The notes under the pieces: generated by a model
The model's input: the letters and a program-made list of their open reading frames with translations, nothing else
Databases searched by the model: none
What the model was told of the DNA's origin: nothing
Program-made: the position numbers and the translations under genes
Part shown: one piece after another, positions 35,042-43,466 of the stretch
Layout of the letters: each line of letters starts with the position of its first letter
Numbering within the stretch: position 1 is the stretch's first letter
Assembly: GCF_002498315.1 (NCBI RefSeq)
Contig: NZ_DAGX01000002.1
Span: forward strand, 2,808 to 66,807
Direction of reading: 5' to 3'
DNA length: 64,000 nt
Source of the DNA: Methanofollis sp. UBA420
GTDB lineage: Archaea; Halobacteriota; Methanomicrobia; Methanomicrobiales; Methanofollaceae

Positions 35042-35203
35042 ATAGCATCGGACGGGATCCGGCCGCCGCATCTGTCCCTCTCGGCCACGCAGGTCATCGA
35101 GGGATCTGTCCGGGGCGCAACTAACTCTACGCCCCTGGAGTACATGGTCATCGACAGGAACGGCGGCAAGGCGATACAGACCGGATCTTCCGGGCTCCGG
35201 TAA
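35042..35203 (+). pseudogene. Probable remnant of a seventh rightward pilin (C-terminal part only)
   Basis: The frame around 35042-35203 ends LEYMVIDRNGGKAIQTGSSGLR. This matches in position and pattern the terminal strand of the class-2 pilins upstream, such as FDYTITDQLSGKPIQRGTLIIR of pilin 4. No pilin N-terminus with its AVSPVVGVML block is found between 34830 and 35042. The remaining 557-bp gap (34830-35386) shows only the terminator and AT-rich sequence before the next gene. It is best read as a decayed pilin gene copy; the similarity is short, so confidence is moderate. Confidence 0.45.
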
Positions 35204-35386
35204 GAAATCCGAACTTTCCCCGCTCTTTTTCTGTACACGTTCTGGTTTGAACATTCGATAATGGTTTCAGAAATCGCTTTTAATCCGGTACCTTCATTAT
35301 ATGCCTTGAAACATATCTTTGAGCATGTACGCGGCACCGAAGCCTGAACACCTCCCGTCCCGGCGACCGCATGGGAAGGCGAGCGG

Positions 35387-36463
35387 GTGAAGGGAGTTCT
35401 CTCACTGCAGAACGCTATCGTTCTGATCAGTTATGCCGGAACCGCTGCTGTCATCGCTTTTTTCCTGTCCCACATCGGCGAGGGCTGGGGCGGTATCGAC
35501 GGCCAGCGTTTTCATGCCATGGCCGGGACCATCCTTGCAGGCCTGATACCATATGTCGATTTCGTCGACCCAAAACCACCTCTGCTCTACTTCACCATTG
35601 CTCTCATGGACTATCTCGTCCCTGGCAGTGCCGCCGACGCGGTGGTGATGGCCGCCCTGAATGTGGGGTCTGCCCTCCTTCTCTGGCGGATAGGGGTCGA
35701 GGACTATGGCCGTGTCGCCGGTTATTCGGCAGGACTCCTTTACCTTGTCGGTGCTGCGTTGGTGCAGGGATATTTTCTCTTCAGCGAGCAGTTTGCGGTC
35801 TTCCTGATCCTCTGCGCCTATACCCTCGCACGCCAATCGCGTTTTGCGGGAGCGGGTCTTGCCCTCGGCCTCGCCTGCGGGTTCAAGCAGTATGCGGTCC
35901 TCGGTGCAATCCCCCTCCTGTTGTTGATGCGAGCGGAGGGTGACCGCCGCTATCATCGCTTCGTCCTCCCGGTGGCGATAGCCGCTCTCAGCCCCTTCGG
36001 CGTGCTGTATCTGGCATATGGTGCTGAAACTGTGTTCGATGCCCTCTTCTGGACATGCGGAGTCGCTCCGGCCTATCTCTGCGGCTCGGATATCTCAGGA
36101 ATACCGAACTATTGTTCTGAGAGTCCTATCGGCTTCGTCGTCAATCTGGTGGCAAGCATTGCGATGGTCCTGCCGACCATCCTCTTTGCCGGCGCGAGCG
36201 TTGCCCGGCGAGGGCTCAGGACACCTTCTGAAAAAGCTCTATGCCTTTTTGCCCTCCTATTTGTTCTGACTATCCTGATCCGGCAATATCTCCATTACTG
36301 GATCATGGCCCTGCCCTTCCTTGCCCTCCTTGCCTGCAGGGAGTTTGCTGACGACCGTCCGGTCAGGCAGGATCCAGATGGGATATCCAAAGGGACCAGT
36401 GTAGAGAGATGCTCTCCTCTCCCTGACCCTCACAAGGAGGAGGGTCAAGGCGAGAGGGAGTGA
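35387..36463 (+). CDS. Polytopic membrane glycosyltransferase-like protein (GT39/ArnT-like)
   Basis: 358 residues, about nine hydrophobic segments. The first external loop carries DGQRFHAMAGTILAGLIPYVDFVDPKPPLLYF, with the Asp and the YVDF.DPKPPL pattern of the PMT/ArnT lipid-linked sugar transferase fold (GT-C). The C-terminal 35 residues are polar and likely cytoplasmic. It starts with GTG 35387. Its position next to ten pilins suggests it could glycosylate surface or pilus proteins, but sugar donor and acceptor are unknown. Confidence 0.72.
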   Translation: MKGVLSLQNAIVLISYAGTAAVIAFFLSHIGEGWGGIDGQRFHAMAGTILAGLIPYVDFVDPKPPLLYFTIALMDYLVPGSAADAVVMAALNVGSALLLWRIGVEDYGRVAGYSAGLLYLVGAALVQGYFLFSEQFAVFLILCAYTLARQSRFAGAGLALGLACGFKQYAVLGAIPLLLLMRAEGDRRYHRFVLPVAIAALSPFGVLYLAYGAETVFDALFWTCGVAPAYLCGSDISGIPNYCSESPIGFVVNLVASIAMVLPTILFAGASVARRGLRTPSEKALCLFALLFVLTILIRQYLHYWIMALPFLALLACREFADDRPVRQDPDGISKGTSVERCSPLPDPHKEEGQGERE

Positions 36464-36482
36464 ATCAAAAAAGTGGGGAGTT

Positions 36483-38057
36483 TCAGACCTTCGCATTGAA
36501 GGCAAAGATCCGCCAGCCGTTCATGTCGAGCATTTTCAACTGGTTCCCTTCGATCTCGTAACTCCTCACGGCCTTGAGGATCGACAGGTACCTCTCCTCC
36601 TGCGCCATGATCCCCTCGGGCTCAGCGCAGATCTTCTTCGTGGACCCTGCCGGGCCGAATGTCAGGGACGACCCCGAGAGGTTGTAGGTCGCGAAGTAGT
36701 TGTTGCACCCGGCCGATCCGGTGACCTTCCCGTCTTCCCCGAAGACTGCAGTGATCTCAGTCCCTTCAATGACCCGCACCGCGATATCTCCAAGGTGGTA
36801 GGTGTCAAGCACCCAGGTGGTGCCCACGAGGGGCAGGGCGACGGGGGCCTGTGCCTCTTTGAAGACGAGGACTGCCGTGCCGTTCCCGTCCATGAGAGAG
36901 AGCCTGTCGCCTTCGATCGTGAAGGAGGCCACTGATTCGAGGAGTGACAGGAAGGTGCTCTCCTGCTTCATGATATCCTCGTCCGTGCAGGCCATCAGTG
37001 TCGATCCTGCGGGGCCGATGGTCATCTCAGTGCCGTTCACCGTGTATGTGGCGAAGTAGCGGTTGCACCCGGCCGACCCGGCGATCCTTCCGTCCTCGTC
37101 GAAGACGGCGGTGATCTCCGAACCCGCGATGACCGAGCTGACAGCATCGCCGGTGTGGAGAGACTCAAGGGTCCAGTTCGTCCCTGTCAGGGGCTTCGGC
37201 TGGGGGGGGACGGCCTTCGCGAACATCAGGACCTTCGTGCCGTTCGCGTCCATCAGGGTCAGTTCCTCTCCCTCGATCGAGAAGGAGGCAACCGTTCCAA
37301 GAAGCCTGAGGTAGGTGCTCTCCTGCTTCATGACGTCCTCGTCCGTGCAGGCCATCAGTGTCGATCCCGCCTGGCCGATGGTCATCTCAGTGCCGTTCAC
37401 CGTGTACGAGGCGAAGTAGCGGTTGCACCCGGCCGACCCGGCGACCTTTCCGGCCTCGTCGAAGACGGCAGTCACTTCGGAACCTGCGATGACCGAGACG
37501 ACGGCGTCGCCGTCATGGTACCACTGGAGTTCCCAGGCAGTCCCGACGAGCGGTTCGGGCTCAGGCGGCACATGCTTCTTGAAGACCAGGACGGCGGTGC
37601 CCTTCTCGTCGAAGAAGGTCAGGGTGTCGTCCTTGACTTCATAGGTCTTCACCGTGTTGAGGAGGCCGAGATACGCGCTCTCCTGCTCCATCACGCCCGG
37701 TTTCATGCAGTACATCTGCGTCGAGATCGCAGGGCCGAAGGTGATCGCTTTGCCATCCACTGTGTACGAGGCGGAGTAGGCATTGCACCCGGCCGAACCA
37801 CCGGCCGTGGCATTCTCCCCGAACACAAGGGTGACCGGAGTTCCTTCGAGGGCGTTCACCATCGAACTGTTCTGTGCATACGAGACGAGGTCCCAGGCGG
37901 TGCCGTTCAGGTCGATCCCCTGGACCGTTTCATTGTCTTTCCCCCCCGGTGCCTGCCCCGTACATCCGGCGGCAAGGAGACACGCGGCGAGGACGATGGC
38001 CGTACCCGCCAGGGGCAGGGCCTTTCGCATGGTGTCCTTCATAGGTCGCATGACCAT
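36483..38057 (-). CDS. Lipoprotein with four tandem META domains
   Basis: 524 residues. The signal peptide ends LLAAGC (Cys32). Four META (HslJ-like) domains of about 122 residues follow, each opening with a GT-W-L block (GTAWDL, GTAWEL, GTNWTL, GTTWVL) and carrying GSAGCN-Y-A-Y and a Cys/Met-rich MACTDE or MYCMKP loop. Domains 2 and 3 are nearly identical also at DNA level (about 36970-37140 against 37340-37505), pointing to recent duplication. META domain function is not established; bacterial HslJ is linked to novobiocin resistance. The start is supported by GAGGGGATCC, close to the ideal Shine-Dalgarno, just upstream. Confidence 0.88.
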   Translation of the reverse strand: MVMRPMKDTMRKALPLAGTAIVLAACLLAAGCTGQAPGGKDNETVQGIDLNGTAWDLVSYAQNSSMVNALEGTPVTLVFGENATAGGSAGCNAYSASYTVDGKAITFGPAISTQMYCMKPGVMEQESAYLGLLNTVKTYEVKDDTLTFFDEKGTAVLVFKKHVPPEPEPLVGTAWELQWYHDGDAVVSVIAGSEVTAVFDEAGKVAGSAGCNRYFASYTVNGTEMTIGQAGSTLMACTDEDVMKQESTYLRLLGTVASFSIEGEELTLMDANGTKVLMFAKAVPPQPKPLTGTNWTLESLHTGDAVSSVIAGSEITAVFDEDGRIAGSAGCNRYFATYTVNGTEMTIGPAGSTLMACTDEDIMKQESTFLSLLESVASFTIEGDRLSLMDGNGTAVLVFKEAQAPVALPLVGTTWVLDTYHLGDIAVRVIEGTEITAVFGEDGKVTGSAGCNNYFATYNLSGSSLTFGPAGSTKKICAEPEGIMAQEERYLSILKAVRSYEIEGNQLKMLDMNGWRIFAFNAKV

Positions 38058-38915
38058 GAGTGGATCCCCTCAATACATATATGATCCCATGACTGCGAGA
38101 AAATTCGCACCTATTTGTGCTCAAAATCGTAATCTGAGGCACAATATGTGGTTTTATGATGGTTCCAACCTGCCCCGGGCGGGTGGCGTCCGACCTGCAC
38201 GGGACCTGACTCATTCGTTCTCGAAGGTTACCTCACCTCCGCCCGAAGTGTTCAATGGCCTTCGAATTTCCGAATAGTCTTCGGGAAGAGTACATCAACC
38301 CCGAATACCCGACCATAGATGCAGAGACATGAACACAGCCAGGACAAGGTCCGGGAAACCAGGCAGAATGGACGCACCCGCGGAGGTCAGCGCATGAGCG
38401 TTGTTGCCTCGATCAGAGGAGTGAAGAATCCCGACGAGATCCCTGAAGTTCTCAGGGCCATCTTCGGGCAGGCGTCGGGCAGGGCCGGGGATCGAACGGC
38501 CACCTCGCCAGGGGGTGAGACGATGTGACGATCGCCGGGAATCTGTGATACTCCTTTGCTCGGGCCGCACCAGCGCCTCGTGCATGTCAGGGGAATACCA
38601 TGGTAATTATTAAATATCCTCGGATTGTGCCCGGAAGCGCGTCCCAGGGTGGTCGGGACGATAGGTCTCCGGGACCATACACCAATACCGTGTTTCACAC
38701 CCTCCTTATGTTTCACGCATCCGGTGTCGATATGGGAGGACTGATGGACCCTTTTTTGCCTGTATTTCTTTCAGACCCTTTTCTGCACCCTTCGGATCTT
38801 TCGGAAAAATGGTCAAAATCCGAAAGATGTTTCGCTCCCTGAAAAATCCCGAAGATCTTTCGGGCAGTCCTCATATCACTCGAAATATCCACACTAATGT
38901 CGAGGAACAGCCTGC
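38058..38915. other. Long intergenic region before the feo genes
   Basis: 858 bp with no gene called. A small frame at 38394-38528 (44 residues, MSVVASIRGVKNPDEIPEV...) was seen but has no recognisable domain and no clear ribosome site. AT-rich TATA-like TAATTATTAAATATCC lies near 38602-38617. The right end holds the dyads described at 38796-38864 and a TATA-like CGAAATATCC at 38881-38890. Confidence 0.5.
38796..38864 (+). promoter_or_regulatory. Repeated ATCTTTCGG dyads upstream of the feo operon (candidate metal operator)
   Basis: ATCTTTCGG at 38796-38804 faces its exact inverse CCGAAAGAT at 38820-38828, and a compact palindrome CCCGAAGATCTTTCGGG lies at 38848-38864. Three copies of the half-site sit 50-120 bp before feoA and just upstream of a TATA-like CGAAATATCC (38881-38890). 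A DtxR-type regulator gene closes the cluster at 41681, so an iron-responsive operator is a fair inference, though the sequence does not match the known bacterial DtxR box. Confidence 0.5.
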
Positions 38916-39135
38916 ATGCAGCTGATTGAACTCACATCCGGTGATCGTGCACGGATCATCGATATTCATGGTCGGGACGGTTTCATCCAGCACCTCGCCC
39001 TCCGCGGGATCCAGGTCGCCGTATCGTCACCATGGTCTCCTCCACCTTCGGTCCCATCGTCGTCCAGAGTGGCGACGGCGAGGTCGTGCTCGGCAGGAGG
39101 ATGGCGGCACAGATTATCATCGAGAGGTTGTATGA
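38916..39135 (+). pseudogene. feoA: FeoA (first copy), disrupted by two frameshifts
   Basis: Frame 1 gives MQLIELTSGDRARIIDIHGRDGFIQHLALRGI, a good FeoA SH3-like start, and then turns to noise. Reading one base back from about 39010 gives PGRRIVTMVSSTFGPIVVQSGDGEVVLGRRMAAQIIIE, the rest of a FeoA domain, if a missing C is restored in GGGATCCAGG. After GAGAGG at about 39123, removal of a duplicated GA gives IIIEVV and a TGA that overlaps the next ATG (ATGA). With both repairs the gene has 72 codons plus stop, exactly FeoA size. Two indels may be genuine decay or sequencing errors; the paralogue right after it is intact. Confidence 0.75.
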
Positions 39136-39353
39136 CGCAGAAGAAACTGAAAGAGATGGAATATGGCGAGAGCGGGGTTGTCATCGAGCTCCGTGGTTCC
39201 CGTCACGATTTAAACTGCCTTGGAATCAGAAAAGGAAAACGCCTGGAGATGATCACCCGGCAACCGATCAAGGGGCCGGTGGTCGTCCTTGCGGAAGGGG
39301 TAGAGGTCGCCATGGGCCTTGAGATCGCCGCCCTGGTTGTGGTCGAGGTCTAA
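39132..39353 (+). CDS. feoA: FeoA (second, intact copy)
   Basis: 73 residues, a complete SH3-like FeoA domain: MEYGESGVVIELRG, CLGIRKGKRLEMITRQPIKGPVVVLAEGVEVAMGLEIAALV. FeoA is a small cytoplasmic accessory protein of the ferrous iron transporter and may modulate the FeoB GTPase. It overlaps the end of the broken copy by 4 nt and lies 22 bp before the FeoB GTPase gene. Confidence 0.88.
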   Translation: MTQKKLKEMEYGESGVVIELRGSRHDLNCLGIRKGKRLEMITRQPIKGPVVVLAEGVEVAMGLEIAALVVVEV

Positions 39354-39375
39354 CATACAGGAGCGTAACACACAC

Positions 39376-39984
39376 ATGAATCAAAAGGACCAGAACATCC
39401 GCACCGTCCTGATGGTCGGGAACCCCAATGTCGGCAAGAGCGCTCTCTTCAACCGACTCACCGGTGCCGAGGCCGTCGTCTCCAACTATCCGGGCACGAC
39501 CGTTGACGTCATGAGGGGCACCCTCGTCGAAGGCGGCGCGACCTATGAGATCATCGACGTGCCGGGCGCCTACTCGCTTGAACCGCGGGACGCCGCCGAA
39601 GACGTGGCCGTCCATATCCTGAAAGAACACCCCGACGCCGTCGTGCTCCTCGTCCTCGACGCCACCCGCCTGGAGCGCGGGCTGTACCTGAGCCTTGAGG
39701 TGATAGAGCGGGGTGCGCCGGTTCTTGTCGTCCTCAATATGATGGACGCCGCCCGCGCGAAATCGATCGCAGTCGACGCCCGCCGCCTGCAGAACCTCCT
39801 CGGCGTCCCGGTCGTCCAGACCTCGGCCACGGTCGGAGAAGGGATCAAGGATCTGGCAGGGACGCTCAGGAAGGCGCAAACCGCCGACATCGACGCCATA
39901 GCCGCACGAGCAAACGGTTCTTCGCCCGAGACCGCCCGTATGAGCGGGTGTTCGGGCTGCGCGGGCTGCGGGGGGTGCCACTGA
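39376..39984 (+). CDS. feoB: FeoB GTPase domain as a separate protein, Cys-rich tail
   Basis: 202 residues. It contains only the soluble N-terminal G domain of FeoB: G1 VGNPNVGKSALFN, G2 with NYPGTTVDVM, G3 DVPGAYSL, G4 NMMD and G5 SATVGEGI. The C-terminus ends SGCSGCAGCGGCH, a Cys cluster normally found at the very end of some FeoB or in FeoC-like proteins. No membrane segment is present. The start ATG 39376 fits the domain; a frame to 39319 adds nothing. ATGA coupling to the permease gene makes the pair act as one FeoB. Confidence 0.92.
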   Translation: MNQKDQNIRTVLMVGNPNVGKSALFNRLTGAEAVVSNYPGTTVDVMRGTLVEGGATYEIIDVPGAYSLEPRDAAEDVAVHILKEHPDAVVLLVLDATRLERGLYLSLEVIERGAPVLVVLNMMDAARAKSIAVDARRLQNLLGVPVVQTSATVGEGIKDLAGTLRKAQTADIDAIAARANGSSPETARMSGCSGCAGCGGCH

Positions 39985-41198
39985 TGGGACTCACCGCAGA
40001 CCAGCGCTGGGACCTCGTCGACCAGGTCGCACGCAAGGTCGTCTCGACCGGCGTCTCGCGCCGCGGCCTTGCCGACGCCCTCGGCGATCTCACCGTCAAA
40101 CCGCTCACCGGCCTGCCGGTCGCCCTCGCCGTCCTGTACGCCTTCTGGAGCGTCTTCTGCTCGTTCGCAGGCGACCTCGTCACCGACGGCTTCATGGTCA
40201 AGTTCTTCGACAACCGCTGGCTCCCCTGGCTCCAGAGCGTCTGGCCAGACCCGAACAGCATCCACTACTTCCTCTTCGTCGGCGACCCCCTTGCTGACAA
40301 CTGTTTCGAGGCCTTCGGCGTCCTGACGTCCGGACTCTTCGTCTCGATAGGCGTCGTCCTCCCTGCGGTGCTCGTCTTCTACCTGACCATGACGCTCCTG
40401 GAAGACTCGGGGTATCTGCCGCGGCTTGCGGTTCTCGCCGACACCTTCCTCCACAAGATCGGGCTCCACGGCTATGCAATCGTCCCGACGATCCTGGGCC
40501 TCGGGTGCAATGTCCCGGCCGTCACCGCCACCAGGGTGCTGGAGACGAAGAAGCAGCGGTTCCTGATGATGACGCTCCTTGCGATCTTCGTCCCGTGCGG
40601 GGCACAGCTCGGCATCATGCTCGCCGTCATCCCTGAATCGGTGGGTTGGGTCATCCTGTATCTTCTCATCGGTTTCGCGGTCTTCGGCTTCCTCCTCAAC
40701 CGCCTGATACCGGGGGAGAACCCCGAGATCCTCATCGACGTCCCGCCGTACCGCTGGCCGACATGCGAGAATGTGGGGAAGAAACTCTGGAACCGGACAA
40801 AGAGTTTCCTCAAGGAGGCGATCCCCTTCGTCTGGCTCGGTATCCTCATCGTCAATCTCCTGTACCTCGCCGGTGTGATCCAGGTGCTCTCCACTCTGCT
40901 GGCACCCATCTTCGTCACCTGGTTCGGGGTGCCGGCCGAGACGGTCGCACCGCTGATCGCCGCATTCCTGAGAAAGGATCTGGCGGTCGCACAACTCTCC
41001 ACCATCGCCATGACGCCGTACCAGATGATCACCTCGGTTGTCCTCATCTCCATCTACTTCCCCTGCGTGGCCACCTTCGTGGTCATGCTTCGTGAGGGCT
41101 GGAAACAGCTCCTGGCAGCCATTGCGACCCTTGCTGTGGTCGTCTTCGCATATGGTGGGGCAATCCACGGCATCGGCATCCTCCTCGGGGTGGCATAA
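39984..41198 (+). CDS. feoB: FeoB membrane permease domain as a separate protein
   Basis: 404 residues with about eight to ten hydrophobic segments, equivalent to the C-terminal transmembrane part of FeoB. The two Gate-type blocks are LEDSGYLPRLAVLADTFLHKIGLHGYAIVPTILGLGCNVPAV (with the conserved Gly-Cys-Asn-Val-Pro) and the second half APLIAAFLRKDLAVAQLS. The N-terminal 50 residues are a linker from the lost G domain. It starts ATG 39984 overlapping the GTPase stop. It imports Fe(II) across the membrane. Confidence 0.93.
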   Translation: MGLTADQRWDLVDQVARKVVSTGVSRRGLADALGDLTVKPLTGLPVALAVLYAFWSVFCSFAGDLVTDGFMVKFFDNRWLPWLQSVWPDPNSIHYFLFVGDPLADNCFEAFGVLTSGLFVSIGVVLPAVLVFYLTMTLLEDSGYLPRLAVLADTFLHKIGLHGYAIVPTILGLGCNVPAVTATRVLETKKQRFLMMTLLAIFVPCGAQLGIMLAVIPESVGWVILYLLIGFAVFGFLLNRLIPGENPEILIDVPPYRWPTCENVGKKLWNRTKSFLKEAIPFVWLGILIVNLLYLAGVIQVLSTLLAPIFVTWFGVPAETVAPLIAAFLRKDLAVAQLSTIAMTPYQMITSVVLISIYFPCVATFVVMLREGWKQLLAAIATLAVVVFAYGGAIHGIGILLGVA

Positions 41199-41660
41199 AT
41201 GAAGAGATCATATACCATCGCATCCGTCGGTGCCGCCCTCGTCGGAGCGGCGGCACTCGTCCTCGGCCTTGCCGACGTCCTTGTCTGGGCGGGCGGCACC
41301 GGGCCGGTCGGTATCGGCATCCTTGAGATCACCGGTGACGACTTCTTCCACTGGGCATGGGGCGGTCTGGTCGTCGCCCTCGGAGGACTATTCCTCCTCA
41401 CAGGCGCCCGCTCATCCGGCGATCTCGATCGCCGCGCCACCGCCGTCCTCGGTGCGGCGATGGTCGGCCTGATCGCCGGGTGCGATATCTTCGGTATGAT
41501 CTGTGGCGGCATCCCGGCGGGAGAGGAGAGCGAGGCATTCTTCAACTCGCTCGAAGGTTTCGTCGCCGGCTTTATGCCGCCGTACAGCCCGGCAGTCCTC
41601 CTGCTGCCCTTTGTCCTCCTTGTCGGCTGGCTCCTCCTCAATCAGAGGCAGGAAGCCTGA
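41199..41660 (+). CDS. Small four-helix membrane protein in the feo operon
   Basis: 153 residues with four hydrophobic segments (about 8-30, 48-68, 86-105, 128-147). Acidic and His/Cys residues (DDFFHWAW, CDIFGMICG) lie near helix ends and could bind metal. No domain was recognised. It starts directly after the permease stop, so it belongs to the feo transcript, and may be an accessory of iron uptake. Confidence 0.72.
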   Translation: MKRSYTIASVGAALVGAAALVLGLADVLVWAGGTGPVGIGILEITGDDFFHWAWGGLVVALGGLFLLTGARSSGDLDRRATAVLGAAMVGLIAGCDIFGMICGGIPAGEESEAFFNSLEGFVAGFMPPYSPAVLLLPFVLLVGWLLLNQRQEA

Positions 41661-41680
41661 CCAACCATTTTTGATGGAGT

Positions 41681-42148
41681 ATGGCCAACGTACAGGGTGT
41701 GACCACCCTCACCAGAAAAGCCGAAGACTATCTGGAGGCGATCCTGAACGTCTCCCTTGAAAAGGGCTATGCCCGGACAAAGGACGTTGCAGGCGAACTC
41801 GACGTCAGTCCCTCCAGCGTCGTGGAGATGTTCCAGAAACTCGACGCCATGGGCCTTGTGGAGTACAGGCGGTACGAAGGTGTGACCCTCAGGCCCGAGG
41901 GCGAGAGGATCGCGCGGGTGATCAAGTCACGGCATGACACCCTCAAGTCCTTCCTGATGCTTATCAAAGTGCCCGAGGGCGTCGCCGATAAAGACGCGTG
42001 TTTCATGGAACACGAACTCCATCCCGAGACCATCGAGCAGATTGGAATATTGGTCGAATACTTCGGCAGAGGCGGCTGTCCTGCAGGAACACTTGAGCAT
42101 TTCTCAGCGTTCTGCACAAAGTCCCGCTTCGAGAAACGCCACCGGTGA
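41681..42148 (+). CDS. DtxR/MntR-family metal-dependent regulator
   Basis: 155 residues. The N-terminal HTH (about 7-65) reads TRKAEDYLEAILNVSLEKGYARTKDVAGELDVSPSSVVEMFQKLDAMGLVEY, the typical DtxR layout. The metal/dimer domain follows with EHELHPETIEQI, giving His/Glu ligands, and a Cys in FMEHE-type position (DACFMEHE). There is no SH3-like third domain, so it is of the short MntR/IdeR-lacking type. It is 20 bp after the small membrane protein and likely controls feo or the following ZIP gene in response to iron or manganese. Confidence 0.9.
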   Translation: MANVQGVTTLTRKAEDYLEAILNVSLEKGYARTKDVAGELDVSPSSVVEMFQKLDAMGLVEYRRYEGVTLRPEGERIARVIKSRHDTLKSFLMLIKVPEGVADKDACFMEHELHPETIEQIGILVEYFGRGGCPAGTLEHFSAFCTKSRFEKRHR

Positions 42149-42185
42149 ATATTAGAACCGTGCGGGCGATCGGTTCCCTGCCTGC

Positions 42186-42980
42186 ATGATGACCGACCCC
42201 GCCTCCGTCTGGGTGGCCTTCGGGCTGACCCTGCTCGCCGGCCTCTCGACCGGCATCGGAAGCCTTGCCGCCCTCTTCACCAGCAGGACAAACACCCGGA
42301 TGCTCTCGGTCGGGCTCGGTTTCTCGGCCGGGGTGATGATCTATGTCTCTTTTGTGGAGTTCCTCCCTCTCGCGCAGGAGGGCCTCGGTGTGTGGCAGAC
42401 CGCGGCCGCATTTCTCGGCGGCATGATTGCCATCGCCGCGATCGACCGCCTCGTCCCCTTCCCCCAGAACCCCCATGAGATCAGGCGGGTGGAGGAGATC
42501 TGCAATCAGGCCGGGAGGGGTTGCGGGTCTGCCGGACTCTATCGGACAGGCATCGTCACCGCCGGTGCGATCGCCCTCCATAACATGCCCGAGGGCATGG
42601 CGACCTTCTCCAGCGCCCTTCTCGACCCCGGTCTCGGGGTCGTGATCGCGGCCGCGATCGCGATCCACAACATCCCCGAGGGGATCGCGGTCTCTGTACC
42701 GATCTATTATGCGACAGGGAGCAGGACGCAGGCCATCGGCTACTCCCTCCTCTCCGGACTTGCCGAACCGGTCGGTGCCCTGATCGCCTTCTTTATCCTC
42801 TCCCCGTATATGGATGCCGCACTGTCCGGCGCCATCTTTGCGGTGGTCGCGGGCATCATGGTCTTTGTCGCCCTCGACGAACTCCTCCCGGCCGCGAGGG
42901 AGTACGGGGAGGCGCACCTCTCGATCTATGGACTTATTGCCGGAATGGCGCTGATGGCCGGGATACTGGCGGTGATGTGA
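42186..42980 (+). CDS. zupT: ZIP family metal transporter (ZupT-like)
   Basis: 264 residues with about eight membrane segments. The metal-binding helices carry HNMPEG (in ALHNMPEGMATF) and HNIPEG (in IHNIPEGIAVS), the double signature of ZupT/gufA-type ZIP proteins, which import Zn, Fe or Mn. The start is ATG 42186 or 42189. No Shine-Dalgarno is seen, and TATA-like AATATTA lies about 36 bp upstream, so a leaderless transcript is likely. Its position right behind the DtxR gene suggests metal control. Confidence 0.92.
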   Translation: MMTDPASVWVAFGLTLLAGLSTGIGSLAALFTSRTNTRMLSVGLGFSAGVMIYVSFVEFLPLAQEGLGVWQTAAAFLGGMIAIAAIDRLVPFPQNPHEIRRVEEICNQAGRGCGSAGLYRTGIVTAGAIALHNMPEGMATFSSALLDPGLGVVIAAAIAIHNIPEGIAVSVPIYYATGSRTQAIGYSLLSGLAEPVGALIAFFILSPYMDAALSGAIFAVVAGIMVFVALDELLPAAREYGEAHLSIYGLIAGMALMAGILAVM

Positions 42981-43466
42981 TGCGCCCGGGCATCATCTGG
43001 CGCGAAGATCGTGTGTGTCCATGCTGACGCTAAAAACGTATCGTGATGCCTCCGTATCTATTTGTATTCTTTTTAGGGTCTGTAAATAGTGGGTGTGAAA
43101 TAGAATTTGGATATAAAAAGCGTAACGTATATTATATATTGCAATAAAATATTGGACGGAATCTTTCATATCCGGGGCCTGAGAATCCGTAATCTCTAAT
43201 TCTATCGTAAAAAGACAATTGGAATCCTTTTCCGATGAGTCTTATCGGCAGCACAGAGAGTGCAGACCACCAGGCCAGACCGTACGTAACAGAGAGGGTG
43301 TGGCAGTCCTCCTTGACAGTGTAAAGAGAGAGAGTATGGATCGAATGGGAAGAGAGAAGAGCAATTCGAGGTTTTCCGGGTCGTTGGCGTCCTGCATGCA
43401 TTCCGGAAACCTGCTCATAAAACAAAGTCTCGGGCATCGGGATGAAAAATGCCGCAGGTGTTTTTC
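42981..43466. other. AT-rich intergenic region without recognised gene
   Basis: 486 bp, much richer in A and T than the surroundings (GTATATTATATATTGC around 43125-43141). It may carry the promoter of the next gene, but no open frame with coding character was found. Confidence 0.5.

Noticed and set aside
38394..38528. Small open frame of 44 codons in the gap before feo
   Set aside because: No domain, no ribosome site and no conservation argument available; mentioned only in the intergenic note.
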